Assembly: GCF_014904795.1 (NCBI RefSeq)
Contig: NZ_JACZFS010000017.1
Coordinates: 1 to 64,000, forward strand
Direction of reading: 5' to 3'
DNA: 64,000 bases
Source of the DNA: Nisaea nitritireducens
GTDB taxonomy: Bacteria; Pseudomonadota; Alphaproteobacteria; Thalassobaculales; Thalassobaculaceae
Shown: positions 18,735 through 29,180 of the stretch, piece by piece
Position numbering within the stretch: position 1 is the first letter of the stretch
How the letters are laid out: each line of letters opens with the position of its first letter
Made by a program: the position numbers and the translations under genes
Notes under the pieces: generated by a model
Database searches by the model: none
What the model saw: the letters and a program-made list of their open reading frames with translations, nothing else
What the model was told of the DNA's origin: nothing

Positions 18735-19946
18735 TTACCCCTGCAGCATCTTGTTCAGGCGCAAACGCAGCGCGTTCAGCTTGATGAAGCCGGCGGCATC
18801 CTTGTGATCGTAGGTGCCGGAGCCTTCCTCGAAGGTCACGATATCCTCGGAATAGAGGCTGCGATCCGCCTTCCGGCCGGTGCAGGTGACGTTGCCCTTG
18901 TAGAGCTTCATCCGCACGGTCCCTGTGACGTTGCGCTGGCTGTGATCAATCGCGGCCTGCATCATCTCGCGCTCCGGCGAGAACCAGAAGCCGTTATAGA
19001 TCAGCTCCGCATAGCGCGGCATCATCTCGTCCTTCAGGTGCGCCATGCCGCGGTCCAGCGTCAGGCTTTCCATCGCCCGGTGGGCATGGTGCATGATGGT
19101 GCCGCCCGGGGTCTCGTAGACACCACGGTTCTTCATGCCGACGAACCGGTTCTCCACGAGATCAAGCCTGCCGATGCCGTTGGCCCCGCCATATTCGTTG
19201 AGCGCGGTCAGCAGGGTCGCAGGCGACATCCGCTCACCGTTGATCGCAACCGGGTCACCATGCTCGAAATCGATCTCAATGTCGGTCGCCTTGTCCGGCG
19301 CATTTTCCGGCGAGACGGTGCGCTGGAAGACGTACTCTTCCGGAGCGTCCCACGGATTCTCCAGCACCTTGCCCTCGGAGGAGGAGTGCAGCAGGTTCGC
19401 ATCGACGGAGAATGGCGCCTCGCCGCGCTTGTCCTTGGCGATCGGAATCTGGTGCTTCTCGGCGAACTCGATCAGCCTGGTGCGGGATGTGAGATCCCAT
19501 TCCCGCCACGGGGCGATGATCTTGATGTCCGGCTCCAGCGCGTAATAGCTGAGCTCGAAACGGACCTGGTCGTTGCCTTTGCCAGTCGCGCCGTGGGAGA
19601 CGGTATCGGCGCCGACTTCCTGGGCGATTTCGATCTGACGCTTGGAGATCAACGGCCGGGCGATCGAGGTGCCCAGCAGATAGGTGCCTTCATAGAGAGC
19701 GTTGGCGCGGAACATCGGGAAAACATAGTCGCGCACGAATTCCTCGCGCAGATCCTCGACGTAGATTTCCTTGATGCCCATCATCCGGGCCTTCTCGCGC
19801 GCCGGCTCGACATCCTCGCCCTGCCCGAGATCGGCAGTAAAGGTCACCACCTCGCAATTATAGGTGTCCTGCAGCCAGCGCAGAATGACGGAGGTATCGA
19901 GGCCGCCGGAATAGGCCAGCACAACTTTTTTGACGCTCTCGGACAT
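18735..19946 (-). CDS. argG: Argininosuccinate synthase
   Basis: 403 residues from MSESVKKV. It joins citrulline and aspartate with ATP in arginine synthesis. The N-terminal PP-loop AYSGGLDTS, the [10 protein letters not shown]-type motif ([15 protein letters not shown]) and the [17 protein letters not shown] segment are all present. An upstream in-frame extension to 20027 is Arg- and Pro-rich and was rejected. The upstream region has a GC-rich palindrome (GGGCCC arms near 19967-19982). Confidence 0.97.
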   Translation of the reverse strand: MSESVKKVVLAYSGGLDTSVILRWLQDTYNCEVVTFTADLGQGEDVEPAREKARMMGIKEIYVEDLREEFVRDYVFPMFRANALYEGTYLLGTSIARPLISKRQIEIAQEVGADTVSHGATGKGNDQVRFELSYYALEPDIKIIAPWREWDLTSRTRLIEFAEKHQIPIAKDKRGEAPFSVDANLLHSSSEGKVLENPWDAPEEYVFQRTVSPENAPDKATDIEIDFEHGDPVAINGERMSPATLLTALNEYGGANGIGRLDLVENRFVGMKNRGVYETPGGTIMHHAHRAMESLTLDRGMAHLKDEMMPRYAELIYNGFWFSPEREMMQAAIDHSQRNVTGTVRMKLYKGNVTCTGRKADRSLYSEDIVTFEEGSGTYDHKDAAGFIKLNALRLRLNKMLQG

Positions 19947-20164
19947 GGGTTCGCCTTGACGGTAGAGGGCCCGGCGGGGCCCGTGAAACAAAAGCGGGGC
20001 GCGGCAAAGAGGCCGCTGCACCACCAACGGCGCGGGAGTATAGGCAAACTGTCATGATCGGCAAGGAAAAGGCCGCCCGACAAGCGCGGCATTGTGACCT
20101 GAAACGCGGAAATTTTGCCCTATATCAGGGAATGAGCCATGCTGTGAGCAAAGGGAGCTGATTT

Positions 20165-20704
20165 ATGAGCACGGAACGAGAAACTGCCCTCCTCGCCGGA
20201 GGTTGCTTTTGGGGCATGCAGGATCTGATCCGCAGGCTTCCGGGGATCATCGGGACCCGCGTCGGCTATACCGGCGGCACGGTCCCCAACCCGACCTACG
20301 AGGACCTGAAGACCGGCAAGAGCGGCCATGCGGAATCCATCCAGATCCAGTTCGATCCGGCAGAGACGAGCTATCGGGCGATCCTGGAGCTGTTCTTCCA
20401 GATCCACGATCCGACCACGGCAGACCGCCAGGGCAACGACCGCGGCCCGCAATACCGCTCCGCGATATTCTATCTCAGCGAAGACCAGAAGAAGGTCGCC
20501 GAAGACACCATCGCCGATGTCGAGGCATCCGGTCTCTGGCCCGGCAAGGTGGTGACCGAGGTTACGCACGCAGGCGATTTCTGGGAGGCCGAGCCGGCAC
20601 ACCAGGATTACCTGCTGCGCATCCCGCACGGCTACACCTGCCACTTCCCGCGCCCGAACTGGGTCCTGCCAAAGCGGTCAGCGAGCATGGCGGCGGGGGA
20701 ATAA
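20165..20704 (+). CDS. msrA: Peptide methionine sulfoxide reductase A
   Basis: 179 residues. The catalytic GCFWG motif is at 13-17 with Cys14, followed by GYTGG and the PTYEDL and GHAESIQI motifs. It reduces the S-form of methionine sulfoxide in proteins and as free amino acid. No recycling Cys pair is seen near the C-terminus; a single Cys lies in [10 protein letters not shown] clear terminator follows about 45 bp downstream. Confidence 0.96.
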   Translation: MSTERETALLAGGCFWGMQDLIRRLPGIIGTRVGYTGGTVPNPTYEDLKTGKSGHAESIQIQFDPAETSYRAILELFFQIHDPTTADRQGNDRGPQYRSAIFYLSEDQKKVAEDTIADVEASGLWPGKVVTEVTHAGDFWEAEPAHQDYLLRIPHGYTCHFPRPNWVLPKRSASMAAGE

Positions 20705-20748
20705 TTAGATCGACGCTTCCGCTCTCTTCTAAGAACACCCCACAACAG

Positions 20749-20775
20749 AAAGACCGCTCCTCGGAGCGGTCTTTT
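20749..20775 (+). terminator. Rho-independent terminator after msrA
   Basis: Stem AGACCGCTCC (20751-20760) pairs with GGAGCGGTCT (20763-20772), followed by a run of T to 20775. The complementary A run upstream is short, so it mainly serves the plus strand. Confidence 0.85.
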
Positions 20776-20986
20776 TCGTTAGCGTTTCCCGACCGTCTTC
20801 CCAGGCCATTTTTTCGGAGCGCTGACGCACTTTTCGATCACACGCGCACAGTCTCATGACAACTTCATCATTCTTCATCGAAATACGTCATAAGCCTTGA
20901 CCTTTTTTTTATATTGCATCGCACCATAAAAGATCAGAAGCGCTTGATTTTATAGCTTTTTAATTAAATGGCGGAGACCAACTAAA

Positions 20987-22666
20987 ATGCTGCGTCTACG
21001 AGTTGGAGGGCGGATTACCGCCGGGTTCTTCATTGTCTTACTCGCTCTGTTTGCAGTCGGGGGACTGGCATTCTGGTCGTCCCAACAGCTGTTCGGAATG
21101 ACGGAAAAATTACACAGAAACTCCCTCGCCGTGACCAATGCCGCACTCGCAGCGAACGGCCATATCCTCGACATGCGGCGGAACATGTCTGCGATCCTGG
21201 AAATTCGCCGGGACGCTGATCGGCTGGCGGCACTTTCCGAAGAAGTCAGTGCACGTGCAGCGGATGTCGAAAATGCTTTTGCCATCGTCGAAGACCGCTT
21301 TGTCGGCGACAAGACGCTGGTCGAAGCAGCCCACTCGGCATTTACCGACTGGGGACCGGTGCGGGATGAGGTTATCGCCCTTGTCGGCCAGAAAAAGCGT
21401 CTCGCGGCCGATGCGCTGACGAAGGAAAAGGGCCTGCCACTTATCCAGGAGATCGACGATGATATGCATCAGTTGATCCGCATCACCAATGAGCAGGCCG
21501 ACGCGTACATGGCGAACGCGACCACGGTCTTCGAGAACGTCGTGATCTGGATCGGCGCCGCAACAGGCGGAGCGTTTCTGCTCAGCCTGATTGCCGCCGC
21601 TCTCGCCATGCGCAGCGTCACCCGCCCCCTGCTCAAGCTCACCGATGCCATGCGCGGCCTCGCCGACGGCGACAATGATGTGGAGATTCCCGGGACAACT
21701 TCCGCCGATGAGATCGGTGAGATGGCGCAGACCGTCGAGGTCTTCAAGACCAACGCCATCGAGAATGCCCGTCTCCGCGAGGAGCAGCGCGCAATGGAAC
21801 GGCAGGCGGAAGAGAACCAGAAGCTAACCATGCGCAGGCTTGCGGACGAAATCGACAGCCTGATCTCCTCGGTCGCCGAAAAGGTCGCGCACTCCGCCGA
21901 TGCCTTGCGCAACCAGGCGGGTGAGCTGACCCGGAGCGCGGGAGCCGCAAAATCCGTCTCGCATGACGCCACCGGTAACGCGCACCAGATGCATACCGAC
22001 ATCGAAACCGTCTCGAATGCCGTCTCCGAGCTGTCGAATTCCTTCAGGGAAGTCAGCGATCAGGTTGCCCAGTGCGCGGAAATGTCCGTCTCCGCTGTTC
22101 AAACCGCAGATCAGACCGCCGGCACGGTCCAAAATCTGAATAAAGCTGTCGACCAGATTGGCGAGATCATCACGCTGATCCAGGAGATCGCCGAACAGAC
22201 CAACCTTCTCGCGCTCAATGCGACAATTGAGGCCGCACGCGCCGGCGATGCAGGAAAGGGCTTTGCCGTCGTCGCGAGCGAAGTGAAGAACCTGGCCACC
22301 CAGACGGCAAAGGCCACCGTGGATATCTCCGAGCAGATCACGCAGGTTCAGACAGTGACGCGGTCTGCCTCGGACTCCATGACCCAGATCCGCGACACGA
22401 TCTCCGAGATCAGCGAACGCGTGGCCGTCCTCTCTACCGCAGCTGAAAAGCAATCGACCACGACGGCCGATATCAGCCATACGGTGCGGAGCAGCGTCGA
22501 GCGGACCGATGCCGTCCGGCAAGGCCTGGACACCGTGGGCTCGGCCATCGACCAGGCGGAGGCGATCTCCGGAGGCGTGTCGGAGCAGGCCGATGCCTTC
22601 GCCGCCGACGCTTCCGGGCTACGTCAGGCCGTTTCCGGTTTCCTGGAGAAACTGCGGATGGCCTGA
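20987..22666 (+). CDS. Methyl-accepting chemotaxis protein
   Basis: 559 residues. Order: transmembrane helix (about 10-30), a periplasmic four-helix-bundle-type sensor (about 31-182), second transmembrane helix (about 183-205), HAMP domain (about 206-260), coiled coil, and a signalling domain with the conserved hairpin tip [19 protein letters not shown] near 405. It would control the CheA kinase in response to an unknown ligand or membrane state. No che genes are nearby. The upstream region (20777-20986) has a T-rich stretch and no gene. Confidence 0.93.
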   Translation: MLRLRVGGRITAGFFIVLLALFAVGGLAFWSSQQLFGMTEKLHRNSLAVTNAALAANGHILDMRRNMSAILEIRRDADRLAALSEEVSARAADVENAFAIVEDRFVGDKTLVEAAHSAFTDWGPVRDEVIALVGQKKRLAADALTKEKGLPLIQEIDDDMHQLIRITNEQADAYMANATTVFENVVIWIGAATGGAFLLSLIAAALAMRSVTRPLLKLTDAMRGLADGDNDVEIPGTTSADEIGEMAQTVEVFKTNAIENARLREEQRAMERQAEENQKLTMRRLADEIDSLISSVAEKVAHSADALRNQAGELTRSAGAAKSVSHDATGNAHQMHTDIETVSNAVSELSNSFREVSDQVAQCAEMSVSAVQTADQTAGTVQNLNKAVDQIGEIITLIQEIAEQTNLLALNATIEAARAGDAGKGFAVVASEVKNLATQTAKATVDISEQITQVQTVTRSASDSMTQIRDTISEISERVAVLSTAAEKQSTTTADISHTVRSSVERTDAVRQGLDTVGSAIDQAEAISGGVSEQADAFAADASGLRQAVSGFLEKLRMA

Positions 22667-22694
22667 CACCCTCGCCCAGCAAGTAAATCGAGAA

Positions 22695-22728
22695 TCAAAA
22701 AAGGCCGCTCCGAAGAGCGGCCTTTTCC
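22695..22728. terminator. Bidirectional terminator between the chemoreceptor gene and rpsD
   Basis: A near-perfect palindrome: AAAAGGCCGCTC, loop CGAA, GAGCGGCCTTTT. The A and T runs at both ends let it terminate the convergent chemoreceptor and rpsD transcripts. Confidence 0.88.
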
Positions 22729-22746
22729 GTAACTGTTGATCCCGGT

Positions 22747-23361
22747 TTAGCGGGAATAGAATTCGACCACCAGGTTCGGTTCCATGTGAACCGGGTACGG
22801 GACGTCTTCCAGCTTCGGGATCCGGGTGAAGGTGCCGCGCTTCTTGTCGAGGTCGACATCCATGTAGTCCGGAATGTCGCGCTCATTCGACTGAGCAGCT
22901 TCGATCACCATCGGCATCTCGCGGGACTTTTCCTTGAGCTCGATGACATCACCTTCCTTGACCATGTAGGACGGGATGTTGACGCGCTTGCCATTTACCT
23001 TGACGTGGTTGTGGCTGACGGCCTGACGCGCGGCGAACACGGTCGGCACGAATTTCATGCGGTAGACAACGGCGTCCAGGCGGCACTCCAGAATACCGAC
23101 GAGGTTTTCGCCGGTATCACCGCGGCGCCGGACCGCTTCTGCAAAATACTTGCGGAACTGCTTCTCGCCGATATTGCCGTAGTAGCCTTTCAGCTTCTGC
23201 TTCGCCATGAGCTGAATGCCGAAATCGGACGGCTTGCGGCGGCGCTGGCCGTGCTGGCCAGGAGCATATTCACGATCGTTGAACGGGGACTTCGCACGGC
23301 CCCAGAGATTGACGCCAAGGCGCCGGTCAATTTTATGCTTCGAGTTAAGGCGCTTGCCCAT
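22747..23361 (-). CDS. rpsD: 30S ribosomal protein S4
   Basis: 204 residues, standard length. Starts [16 protein letters not shown]; the S4 RNA-binding domain includes [31 protein letters not shown] split over about 92-125. It nucleates 30S assembly by binding 16S rRNA. It stands as a single gene rather than in the alpha operon, as is common in alphaproteobacteria. Confidence 0.97.
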   Translation of the reverse strand: MGKRLNSKHKIDRRLGVNLWGRAKSPFNDREYAPGQHGQRRRKPSDFGIQLMAKQKLKGYYGNIGEKQFRKYFAEAVRRRGDTGENLVGILECRLDAVVYRMKFVPTVFAARQAVSHNHVKVNGKRVNIPSYMVKEGDVIELKEKSREMPMVIEAAQSNERDIPDYMDVDLDKKRGTFTRIPKLEDVPYPVHMEPNLVVEFYSR

Positions 23362-23402
23362 AACCCATCTCCTTTAGTTTTCTTCACTTTGTCCCGATAG
23401 TG

Positions 23403-23432
23403 CCCCGGACCTTTGAGAGCCTTGGGCCGGGG
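23403..23432 (-). promoter_or_regulatory. Hairpin in the rpsD leader
   Basis: CCCCGG (23403-23408) pairs with CCGGGG (23427-23432) about 40 bp upstream of the rpsD start. S4 represses its own mRNA in several bacteria, so a leader structure is plausible, but nothing here proves that use. Confidence 0.3.
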
Positions 23433-23618
23433 ACCGACGGCTTATCCGCCTGCCCCACGTTCTCGGGAATTGAGGCGCGCACTATACGTATCGCCGCCTT
23501 CAAGTCAAGCATCGGAGCGGCGGACGCAACGAAGCAGTGCACTGCAGCACGGAACCGGATAGAACGCAGCTCGTTATAGCCTTGATCGAGCAACGCAGCC
23601 AAAGAAGGATATCAGCCC

Positions 23619-24338
23619 ATGGAGTGGATTCTGGACCCGGCAATCTGGGCAAGCCTCGCCACCCTGACGGCGCTCGAAATCATTCTCGGCATCGACAACA
23701 TCATCTTCGTCTCGATCGTCGCCGAGACTTTGCCTGAATCCCAACGGCCGATGGCGCGGCGGATCGGTCTCGGGTTGGCGCTGATCCTGCGACTGGTGAT
23801 GCTCTCGGCACTGGCATGGATCGTCGGCCTGACGGCTCCTCTGGCGGAAATCCAGGGCTTCACGCTCTCCTGGCGCGATCTCATCCTGCTGCTCGGTGGC
23901 CTGTTCCTGCTCTACAAGGGCACACACGAGATTCACAATTCAGTCGAGGGAGACAATGGCGGTACGAAGGCAAAGGTCGGCGCCGGGCTCGCGGGCGTGA
24001 TCGGGCAGATCATCGTGCTCGACCTCGTCTTCTCCATCGATTCTGTGATTACGGCGGTCGGCATGGTCGAGGATCTGGGTGTCATGATCGCCGCCGTCGT
24101 CATTGCCATGGCGGTGATGATTGTTGCAGCCGGTCCGATCGCCAGCTTTATCGAGAAGCATCCGACGACAAAAATGCTGGCACTCAGCTTCCTGATGCTG
24201 GTCGGTGTGGCGCTGGTCGCCGACGGGCTGCACTTCCACATTCCGCGCGGCTATATCTACTTCGCGGTGTTCTTCTCGGCATCAGTGGAAGTGCTCAACC
24301 TGGTGGCCCGGGCACAACGGAAGAAGGCGGAAGGCTGA
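23619..24338 (+). CDS. TerC family integral membrane protein
   Basis: 239 residues with about seven membrane segments. The two TerC acidic motifs are present: LEIILGIDNIIFVSI near the N-terminus and LDLVFSIDSVITAVGM in the middle. Members of this family export metals such as manganese during co-translational metalation of exported proteins, or are linked to tellurite resistance. The metal here cannot be told. It converges with trmJ, with no evident terminator in the 33-bp gap. Confidence 0.9.
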   Translation: MEWILDPAIWASLATLTALEIILGIDNIIFVSIVAETLPESQRPMARRIGLGLALILRLVMLSALAWIVGLTAPLAEIQGFTLSWRDLILLLGGLFLLYKGTHEIHNSVEGDNGGTKAKVGAGLAGVIGQIIVLDLVFSIDSVITAVGMVEDLGVMIAAVVIAMAVMIVAAGPIASFIEKHPTTKMLALSFLMLVGVALVADGLHFHIPRGYIYFAVFFSASVEVLNLVARAQRKKAEG

Positions 24339-24371
24339 GCTCTGGGCGAGCTATCACTGCGAGGGTAGCGG

Positions 24372-25148
24372 TCAGCCCTTTTTCCGCACCTTGTTCTTCA
24401 GCAGCGTGCTGACCACGCCATGCATCGTCCGCACGTCCTGATCCGTCATTTGAGCGCGATTGAAGATGTTGCGGATGTTGCGGCGGATGGTTGGCGCGAG
24501 TGTCTCAGGATAGAGAAAGCCGCCCTCGTGCAGCTCGTCTTCCAGACGGTTCAGGAAGTATTCCTTGTCCTCAACACTGGCAGGCTCGCTCTGACCGCTC
24601 AAGGTGAGGTCCGGAGTCTCGTCACCGGCCTGATACCATTCGTAGCCAAGCAGAAGGACCGCCTGCGCAAGATTGAGCGAGGAGAATCCCGGGTTCAGCG
24701 GCACATGCACGAGGGCATCGGCCAGAGCCACCTCGTCATTCTCCAGCCCTGACCGCTCCGGCCCGAACAGGATGCCGCCCCGATAGCCGCTGCCAATATG
24801 ACGTTTCATTTCTGCGGCAGCAGCGCGCGGCGTAAAGGCGTGCTTGACCTGATCCCGGCTCCTGGCAGTGGTTGCCAGCACCAGCTTGAGATCGGCAATA
24901 GCGTCTTTCGTGGTCTCGAAGACCCTGGCGTTTTCCAGTACCGCAACGGCGCCGGCCGCCATTGCTTGCGCCGCCGGGTTTGGCCAACCGTCACGCGGCG
25001 CAACCAGTCGCATCTCTTCCAGCCCGCAATTCAGCATGGCCCGCGCGGCGGCACCGATATTCTCACCCAATTGCGGTCGCACAAGAATGACAACCGGCGC
25101 ATCCGCATCACCGCGGGCGCCCGCCTTGCTCTTATCTGTTCCAGCCAT
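24372..25148 (-). CDS. trmJ: tRNA (Cm32/Um32) 2'-O-methyltransferase, TrmJ type
   Basis: 258 residues with the SPOUT fold and its C-terminal knot: N-terminal VILVRPQLGENIGAAARAM, then GILFGPERSGL and the knot motif HVPLNPGFSSLNLAQAV. It methylates ribose 32 in the anticodon loop using S-adenosylmethionine. It lies 3 bp after cimA and is probably cotranscribed. The exact tRNA target is taken from the family. Confidence 0.88.
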   Translation of the reverse strand: MAGTDKSKAGARGDADAPVVILVRPQLGENIGAAARAMLNCGLEEMRLVAPRDGWPNPAAQAMAAGAVAVLENARVFETTKDAIADLKLVLATTARSRDQVKHAFTPRAAAAEMKRHIGSGYRGGILFGPERSGLENDEVALADALVHVPLNPGFSSLNLAQAVLLLGYEWYQAGDETPDLTLSGQSEPASVEDKEYFLNRLEDELHEGGFLYPETLAPTIRRNIRNIFNRAQMTDQDVRTMHGVVSTLLKNKVRKKG

Positions 25149-25151
25149 GGC

Positions 25152-26765
25152 TCAGGCGTCGACCTTCGCGGCGGTTCCGGATTTGAGCAGCCGGTAGTTC
25201 AGGCTGTCGGAAAGCGCCATGATTGACGCGTCGATGATATTGGCTGAGACGCCGACCGTTCGCCACGTGGTGCCGTCCGGCGCGGCGCTTTCGATCATCA
25301 CCCGGGTTACCGCGTCCGTACCGTCGCTGTTCGGCGGCGGCGGAAGGATACGCACCTTGTAGTCCATCAACTTCACGTCATCGATGTTCCGGTAAGCGGT
25401 GCTCAGAGCCTTGCGAATGGCAAGATCGAGCGCGTTGACCGGACCGTTACCGACCGCAACTTCGTGCAAGCGCTGACCGGCAACCTCAACGGTGGCCGTC
25501 GCCTCGGACTCGATCACCATCTGCCCCTTCGCATTGAAACGGCGCTCGTCCATGACCCGAAAGCGCTCGATAGAGAAGTAATCCGGCACGGACTCGATGG
25601 TCCGACGGGCCAGAAGCTCGAAACTCGCTTCGGCAGTATCATAGGAATAGCCGAGGAACTCCTTCTCCTTCACATCCTCAACGAGACGCTGGATCTTCGG
25701 GTTTTTCGGATCGATCTCGACGCCGATCTCGGCAAAGCGGGCAAGGATGTTCGAGCGCCCCGCCTGATCGGAGACCAGAATATGACGCTGGTTGCCGACA
25801 AGCTCCGGATCGATATGCTCGTAAGTTCTCGGATCTTTCTGCACGGCCGAAACATGCAGACCGCCTTTATGGGCGAAAGCAGCTTCGCCGACAAAGGCCG
25901 CATGCGGGTTCGGTGAACGGTTCAGACGGTCATCCAGCATGCGCGACAGCTTCTTCAGCTGCTTCATGCCCTTCGCATCCACACCGGTCTCATAGCCCAT
26001 CTTGAGGCCGAGAATTGCCGTCAGAGTGACGATGTTCGCATTACCACAGCGCTCGCCCAGACCATTGATCGTGCCCTGTACCTGTCGTGCTCCGGCGCGC
26101 ACAGCGGCGAGCGTATTAGCCACGGCATTCTCGGTGTCATTATGCGTATGGATCCCGATATGACTGCCAGGCACCACCTTGATGACCTCCGTGACAATGG
26201 CCTCCACCTCATGCGGCAGCGCTCCGCCATTGGTGTCGCAAAGCACGACCCAACGGGCGCCGGACTCATGCGCCGCCTTCACACAGGACAGTGCGTATTC
26301 CGGGTTGGCCTTGTAACCGTCGAAGAAATGCTCGCAGTCGAACATCGGCTCGAAGCCGCGCTTGATTGCCAGCTCCATGCTGTCACGGATCATCTGGACG
26401 TTTTCGTCCCGTTCGATCTCAAGGGCGACATCGACATGAAAATCCCATGTCTTGCCGACCAGACACGCCGCGCCCGCTTTCGAGCCGAGCACGCCGGCAA
26501 GCCCCGGGTCATTGTCCGCGCTGCGCCCCGGACGCCGCGTCATGCCGAACGCGACGAGAGTTGCCCGCTCCAGCTTTGGCGGCTCGGCGAAAAACCGGTC
26601 ATCCGTCGGGTTCGCACCCGGCCAGCCGCCTTCGACGTAATCTATCCCAATCTCGTCCAGAGCACGCGCAATCGCAATCTTGTCCGCCGGCGTGAAATCG
26701 ACGCCGCGGGTTTGTTGTCCGTCTCTGAGTGTCGTGTCGAATAGATAGATGCGGTTGTCCGTCAT
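25152..26765 (-). CDS. cimA: (R)-citramalate synthase, CimA type
   Basis: 537 residues. The HMGL-like TIM barrel starts with LFDTTLRDGQQT; HTHND supplies metal ligands, and NGLGERCGNANI is a family signature. The C-terminal LeuA-dimer domain extends from about 400. The long form and the DFTPADK segment fit citramalate synthase of the second CimA type rather than 2-isopropylmalate synthase. It makes citramalate from pyruvate and acetyl-CoA, a route to isoleucine that avoids threonine. Confidence 0.88.
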   Translation of the reverse strand: MTDNRIYLFDTTLRDGQQTRGVDFTPADKIAIARALDEIGIDYVEGGWPGANPTDDRFFAEPPKLERATLVAFGMTRRPGRSADNDPGLAGVLGSKAGAACLVGKTWDFHVDVALEIERDENVQMIRDSMELAIKRGFEPMFDCEHFFDGYKANPEYALSCVKAAHESGARWVVLCDTNGGALPHEVEAIVTEVIKVVPGSHIGIHTHNDTENAVANTLAAVRAGARQVQGTINGLGERCGNANIVTLTAILGLKMGYETGVDAKGMKQLKKLSRMLDDRLNRSPNPHAAFVGEAAFAHKGGLHVSAVQKDPRTYEHIDPELVGNQRHILVSDQAGRSNILARFAEIGVEIDPKNPKIQRLVEDVKEKEFLGYSYDTAEASFELLARRTIESVPDYFSIERFRVMDERRFNAKGQMVIESEATATVEVAGQRLHEVAVGNGPVNALDLAIRKALSTAYRNIDDVKLMDYKVRILPPPPNSDGTDAVTRVMIESAAPDGTTWRTVGVSANIIDASIMALSDSLNYRLLKSGTAAKVDA

Positions 26766-26998
26766 AAGCTCGATCCTGTTACGCGTGACGGTGTTTTAGC
26801 ATTGCCGCTATGGCTGGCACAAAGGCATAAGCCCCGCACGACAGAAGAACCGCCACAACAGGGGACGGCCCTGGCTCATCATCGGTGAACTCTTTTCAGA
26901 AAATATCTGTAATTTAGAGATATTTAATGAGCTTATTAACTTAAAATTATCCAATTTGACACTAAGTATACCGATCAGTTCAGACCTCCCGCAGACCA

Positions 26999-27610
26999 GT
27001 GAGCGCACCATTGCGAGACGATCAATTTATCTACGCTTCCATTGCTCCCGTTGCCCCCAAACTGCAGAAATTACTGCCTGACACGCGAAGCTACACCTTG
27101 CGGAACTACGCGATCTCCGCCGTCCAAAACGCAGATCTCGACAGCAATCATTTCATCCACCCTCAGCATCGCTGTCTGGTGGACTGGTTCAGATCGAAAT
27201 ACCGCGATGATGTCGACGGGGTTATCTACAGCCGGTTCGACCCGCTCGACGTCAAGCCGGCCCTCGGAACGATTGTCCTGCTGGAGCCGACGGACGATTA
27301 TGCGGATTACCGTTACAGGCTTTACGGCTCACAGATTGTCGACACCTATGGCGTCGATCTCACAGGGCGCACAAGCGGGGAGCTGAATACGGAATCGACC
27401 CGTAATGTGCGGCCGCAATATCAGACGGCCGCGCGTAACAACATCACGGTCTATACCGAGCACGACCTCGAACGGACACACGAGTTGGACAAGATCTCCC
27501 GCTGGGACCGCTGGTCTCGCCTGATTCTTCCTCTCATCGACGAAGATGCGAAGGTGAAGCGGCTTCTCGTCAGCATGGTGGCCACCGAAATACCCTTCAA
27601 CAGCGTCTGA
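26999..27610 (+). CDS. PAS_5-like domain protein
   Basis: 203 residues. The middle resembles the PAS_5 family: FDPLDVKPALGTIVLLEP, then YRYRLYGSQIVDTYGVDLTGRTSGEL, ending with SRLILPLIDEDAKVKRLLV. Proteins of this type are soluble, lack an output domain, and are frequent in Rhodospirillales; ligand and role are unknown. The GTG start has no strong ribosome site. The 233-bp region before it is AT-rich (26890-26960) and probably holds its promoter. Confidence 0.65.
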   Translation: MSAPLRDDQFIYASIAPVAPKLQKLLPDTRSYTLRNYAISAVQNADLDSNHFIHPQHRCLVDWFRSKYRDDVDGVIYSRFDPLDVKPALGTIVLLEPTDDYADYRYRLYGSQIVDTYGVDLTGRTSGELNTESTRNVRPQYQTAARNNITVYTEHDLERTHELDKISRWDRWSRLILPLIDEDAKVKRLLVSMVATEIPFNSV

Positions 27611-27631
27611 GGCCGGGCTTCGACCTTACAC

Positions 27632-29029
27632 CTAGCCGCGTCGCCAAGCCGTCCCGCCCGCACCGTCCTCAAGCACGATACCGGCTTCGGCAAGTTGATC
27701 GCGCACTCGATCCGCTTCGGCGAAATCCTTCGCTTTTCGGGCTTCTATCCGGCGTGCGACCAGATCCTCGATTTCTTCATCGCTGAGGCCTTCCGCCGCC
27801 GCGTCCGGCGTCCAGCGGAACCAGGCATCCGGATCGCTTCCGAACAGCCCCATCAATTCGCCCGACGCTTTCAGCAGGGCCTGAGCCCGCGCCTTCTTCC
27901 GCCGGGTCGGAGCCTTGTTGGCCTCCGTCGCGATAGCGTGCAGCCGGGAAATGGCGAGCGGCGTGTTGAGATCGTCCGCCAGCGCCTCGACCAGCTGCGG
28001 ATCGGGCTTGGCATCGGGAAGCACATCCACCTCCACATTGCGCAGCACCAGATAGAAGCGGTCGAGCGCGGCTTTCGCTTCCTTCAGGCCGTCCTTGGAA
28101 AAGTCGAGCGGCGCACGGTAATGGGTGGACAGCAGGTGATAGCGGATCACCTCGCCCTGCCAGTCCTTCAGCAGATCGTGGACGGTGTAGAAGTTGCCAA
28201 CGGACTTGGCCATCTTCTCGCCCTCGACCGTGACGAAGCCGTTATGCACCCAATAGCGGGCCATCCGGTCGGTATCGTGCGCGCAGCAGCTCTGGGCGAT
28301 CTCGTTCTCATGGTGCGGGAAGATCAGATCCAATCCGCCGGCATGAATATCGAACTCCTCGCCAAGATAGCGCGCGCTCATCGCCGAGCATTCGATATGC
28401 CAGCCCGGCCGGCCGTAGCCCCAGGGGCTTTCCCAGCCCGGAGTTTCATCGTCCGACGGCTTCCAGAGGATGAAATCGGCCGGGTCCTTCTTGTACGGCG
28501 CCACCTCGACCCGGGCACCGGCAATCAGCTCGTCCCTATTTCGCCGGGAGAGCCCGCCATATTTTTCCATGGACGGTACGCTGAAGAGAACGTGACCGTC
28601 CGCGGCGTAGGCATGACCCTTGTCGATCAAGGTTCCGATCATTTCGATCATGCCGGCAATATTCTCTGTCGCACGCGGCTCAACCGACGGCGGAAGAGCC
28701 TCGAGCGCCGCCATGTCCGCCCGGTAGACCTCAGCCGTCCCGTCCGTCAGCTCGCGAATACTGATGCCGGACTCCTTGGCCCGCGCATTGATTTTGTCGT
28801 CGATGTCCGTGATGTTCCGAACATAGAGCACATGCTCGTCGCCATAAGCGAGGCGCAGCAGGCGGAACAACATGTCGAAAGCGACCACCGGCCGCGCGTT
28901 GCCGATATGAGCATAGTCATAGACGGTCGGCCCGCATGCATAGAGCCGGACATTCGACGGATCGATCGGCTCGAAGGTTTCTTTCTGACGCGTCAGCGTA
29001 TTATGCAACTTGATGGTGATGGCGGACAT
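27632..29029 (-). CDS. cysS: Cysteinyl-tRNA synthetase
   Basis: 465 residues from MSAITIKLHNTL. Class I signature HIGN follows CGPTVYDYA, and the KMSKS-type loop is KMAKSVGN. Zinc ligands include the Cys of YACGPT, the Cys in HIECSAM and the HHENE region. It charges tRNA-Cys. An upstream extension to 29083 was rejected as atypical. It lies 151 bp after gltX on the same strand. Confidence 0.97.
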   Translation of the reverse strand: MSAITIKLHNTLTRQKETFEPIDPSNVRLYACGPTVYDYAHIGNARPVVAFDMLFRLLRLAYGDEHVLYVRNITDIDDKINARAKESGISIRELTDGTAEVYRADMAALEALPPSVEPRATENIAGMIEMIGTLIDKGHAYAADGHVLFSVPSMEKYGGLSRRNRDELIAGARVEVAPYKKDPADFILWKPSDDETPGWESPWGYGRPGWHIECSAMSARYLGEEFDIHAGGLDLIFPHHENEIAQSCCAHDTDRMARYWVHNGFVTVEGEKMAKSVGNFYTVHDLLKDWQGEVIRYHLLSTHYRAPLDFSKDGLKEAKAALDRFYLVLRNVEVDVLPDAKPDPQLVEALADDLNTPLAISRLHAIATEANKAPTRRKKARAQALLKASGELMGLFGSDPDAWFRWTPDAAAEGLSDEEIEDLVARRIEARKAKDFAEADRVRDQLAEAGIVLEDGAGGTAWRRG

Positions 29030-29180
29030 CGCGCGGGCTTCCGTTTCGCGTGGAATAGTGACTATTGGGAGGGAACCGGACAAAACCGGTCCGGGCGCCT
29101 AGGCGCGACAGAGATCGCCGGCAAGAAAAGCCGGTACATTGATCACGTCATGCAGCTTGCGCGAAAACATCGAGAGTTCC

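Noticed and set aside
18699-20057. 452-codon open frame on the plus strand across argG
   Set aside because: It mirrors argG in the opposite strand, and has no ribosome site or recognisable family. Such frames are frequent in GC-rich DNA.
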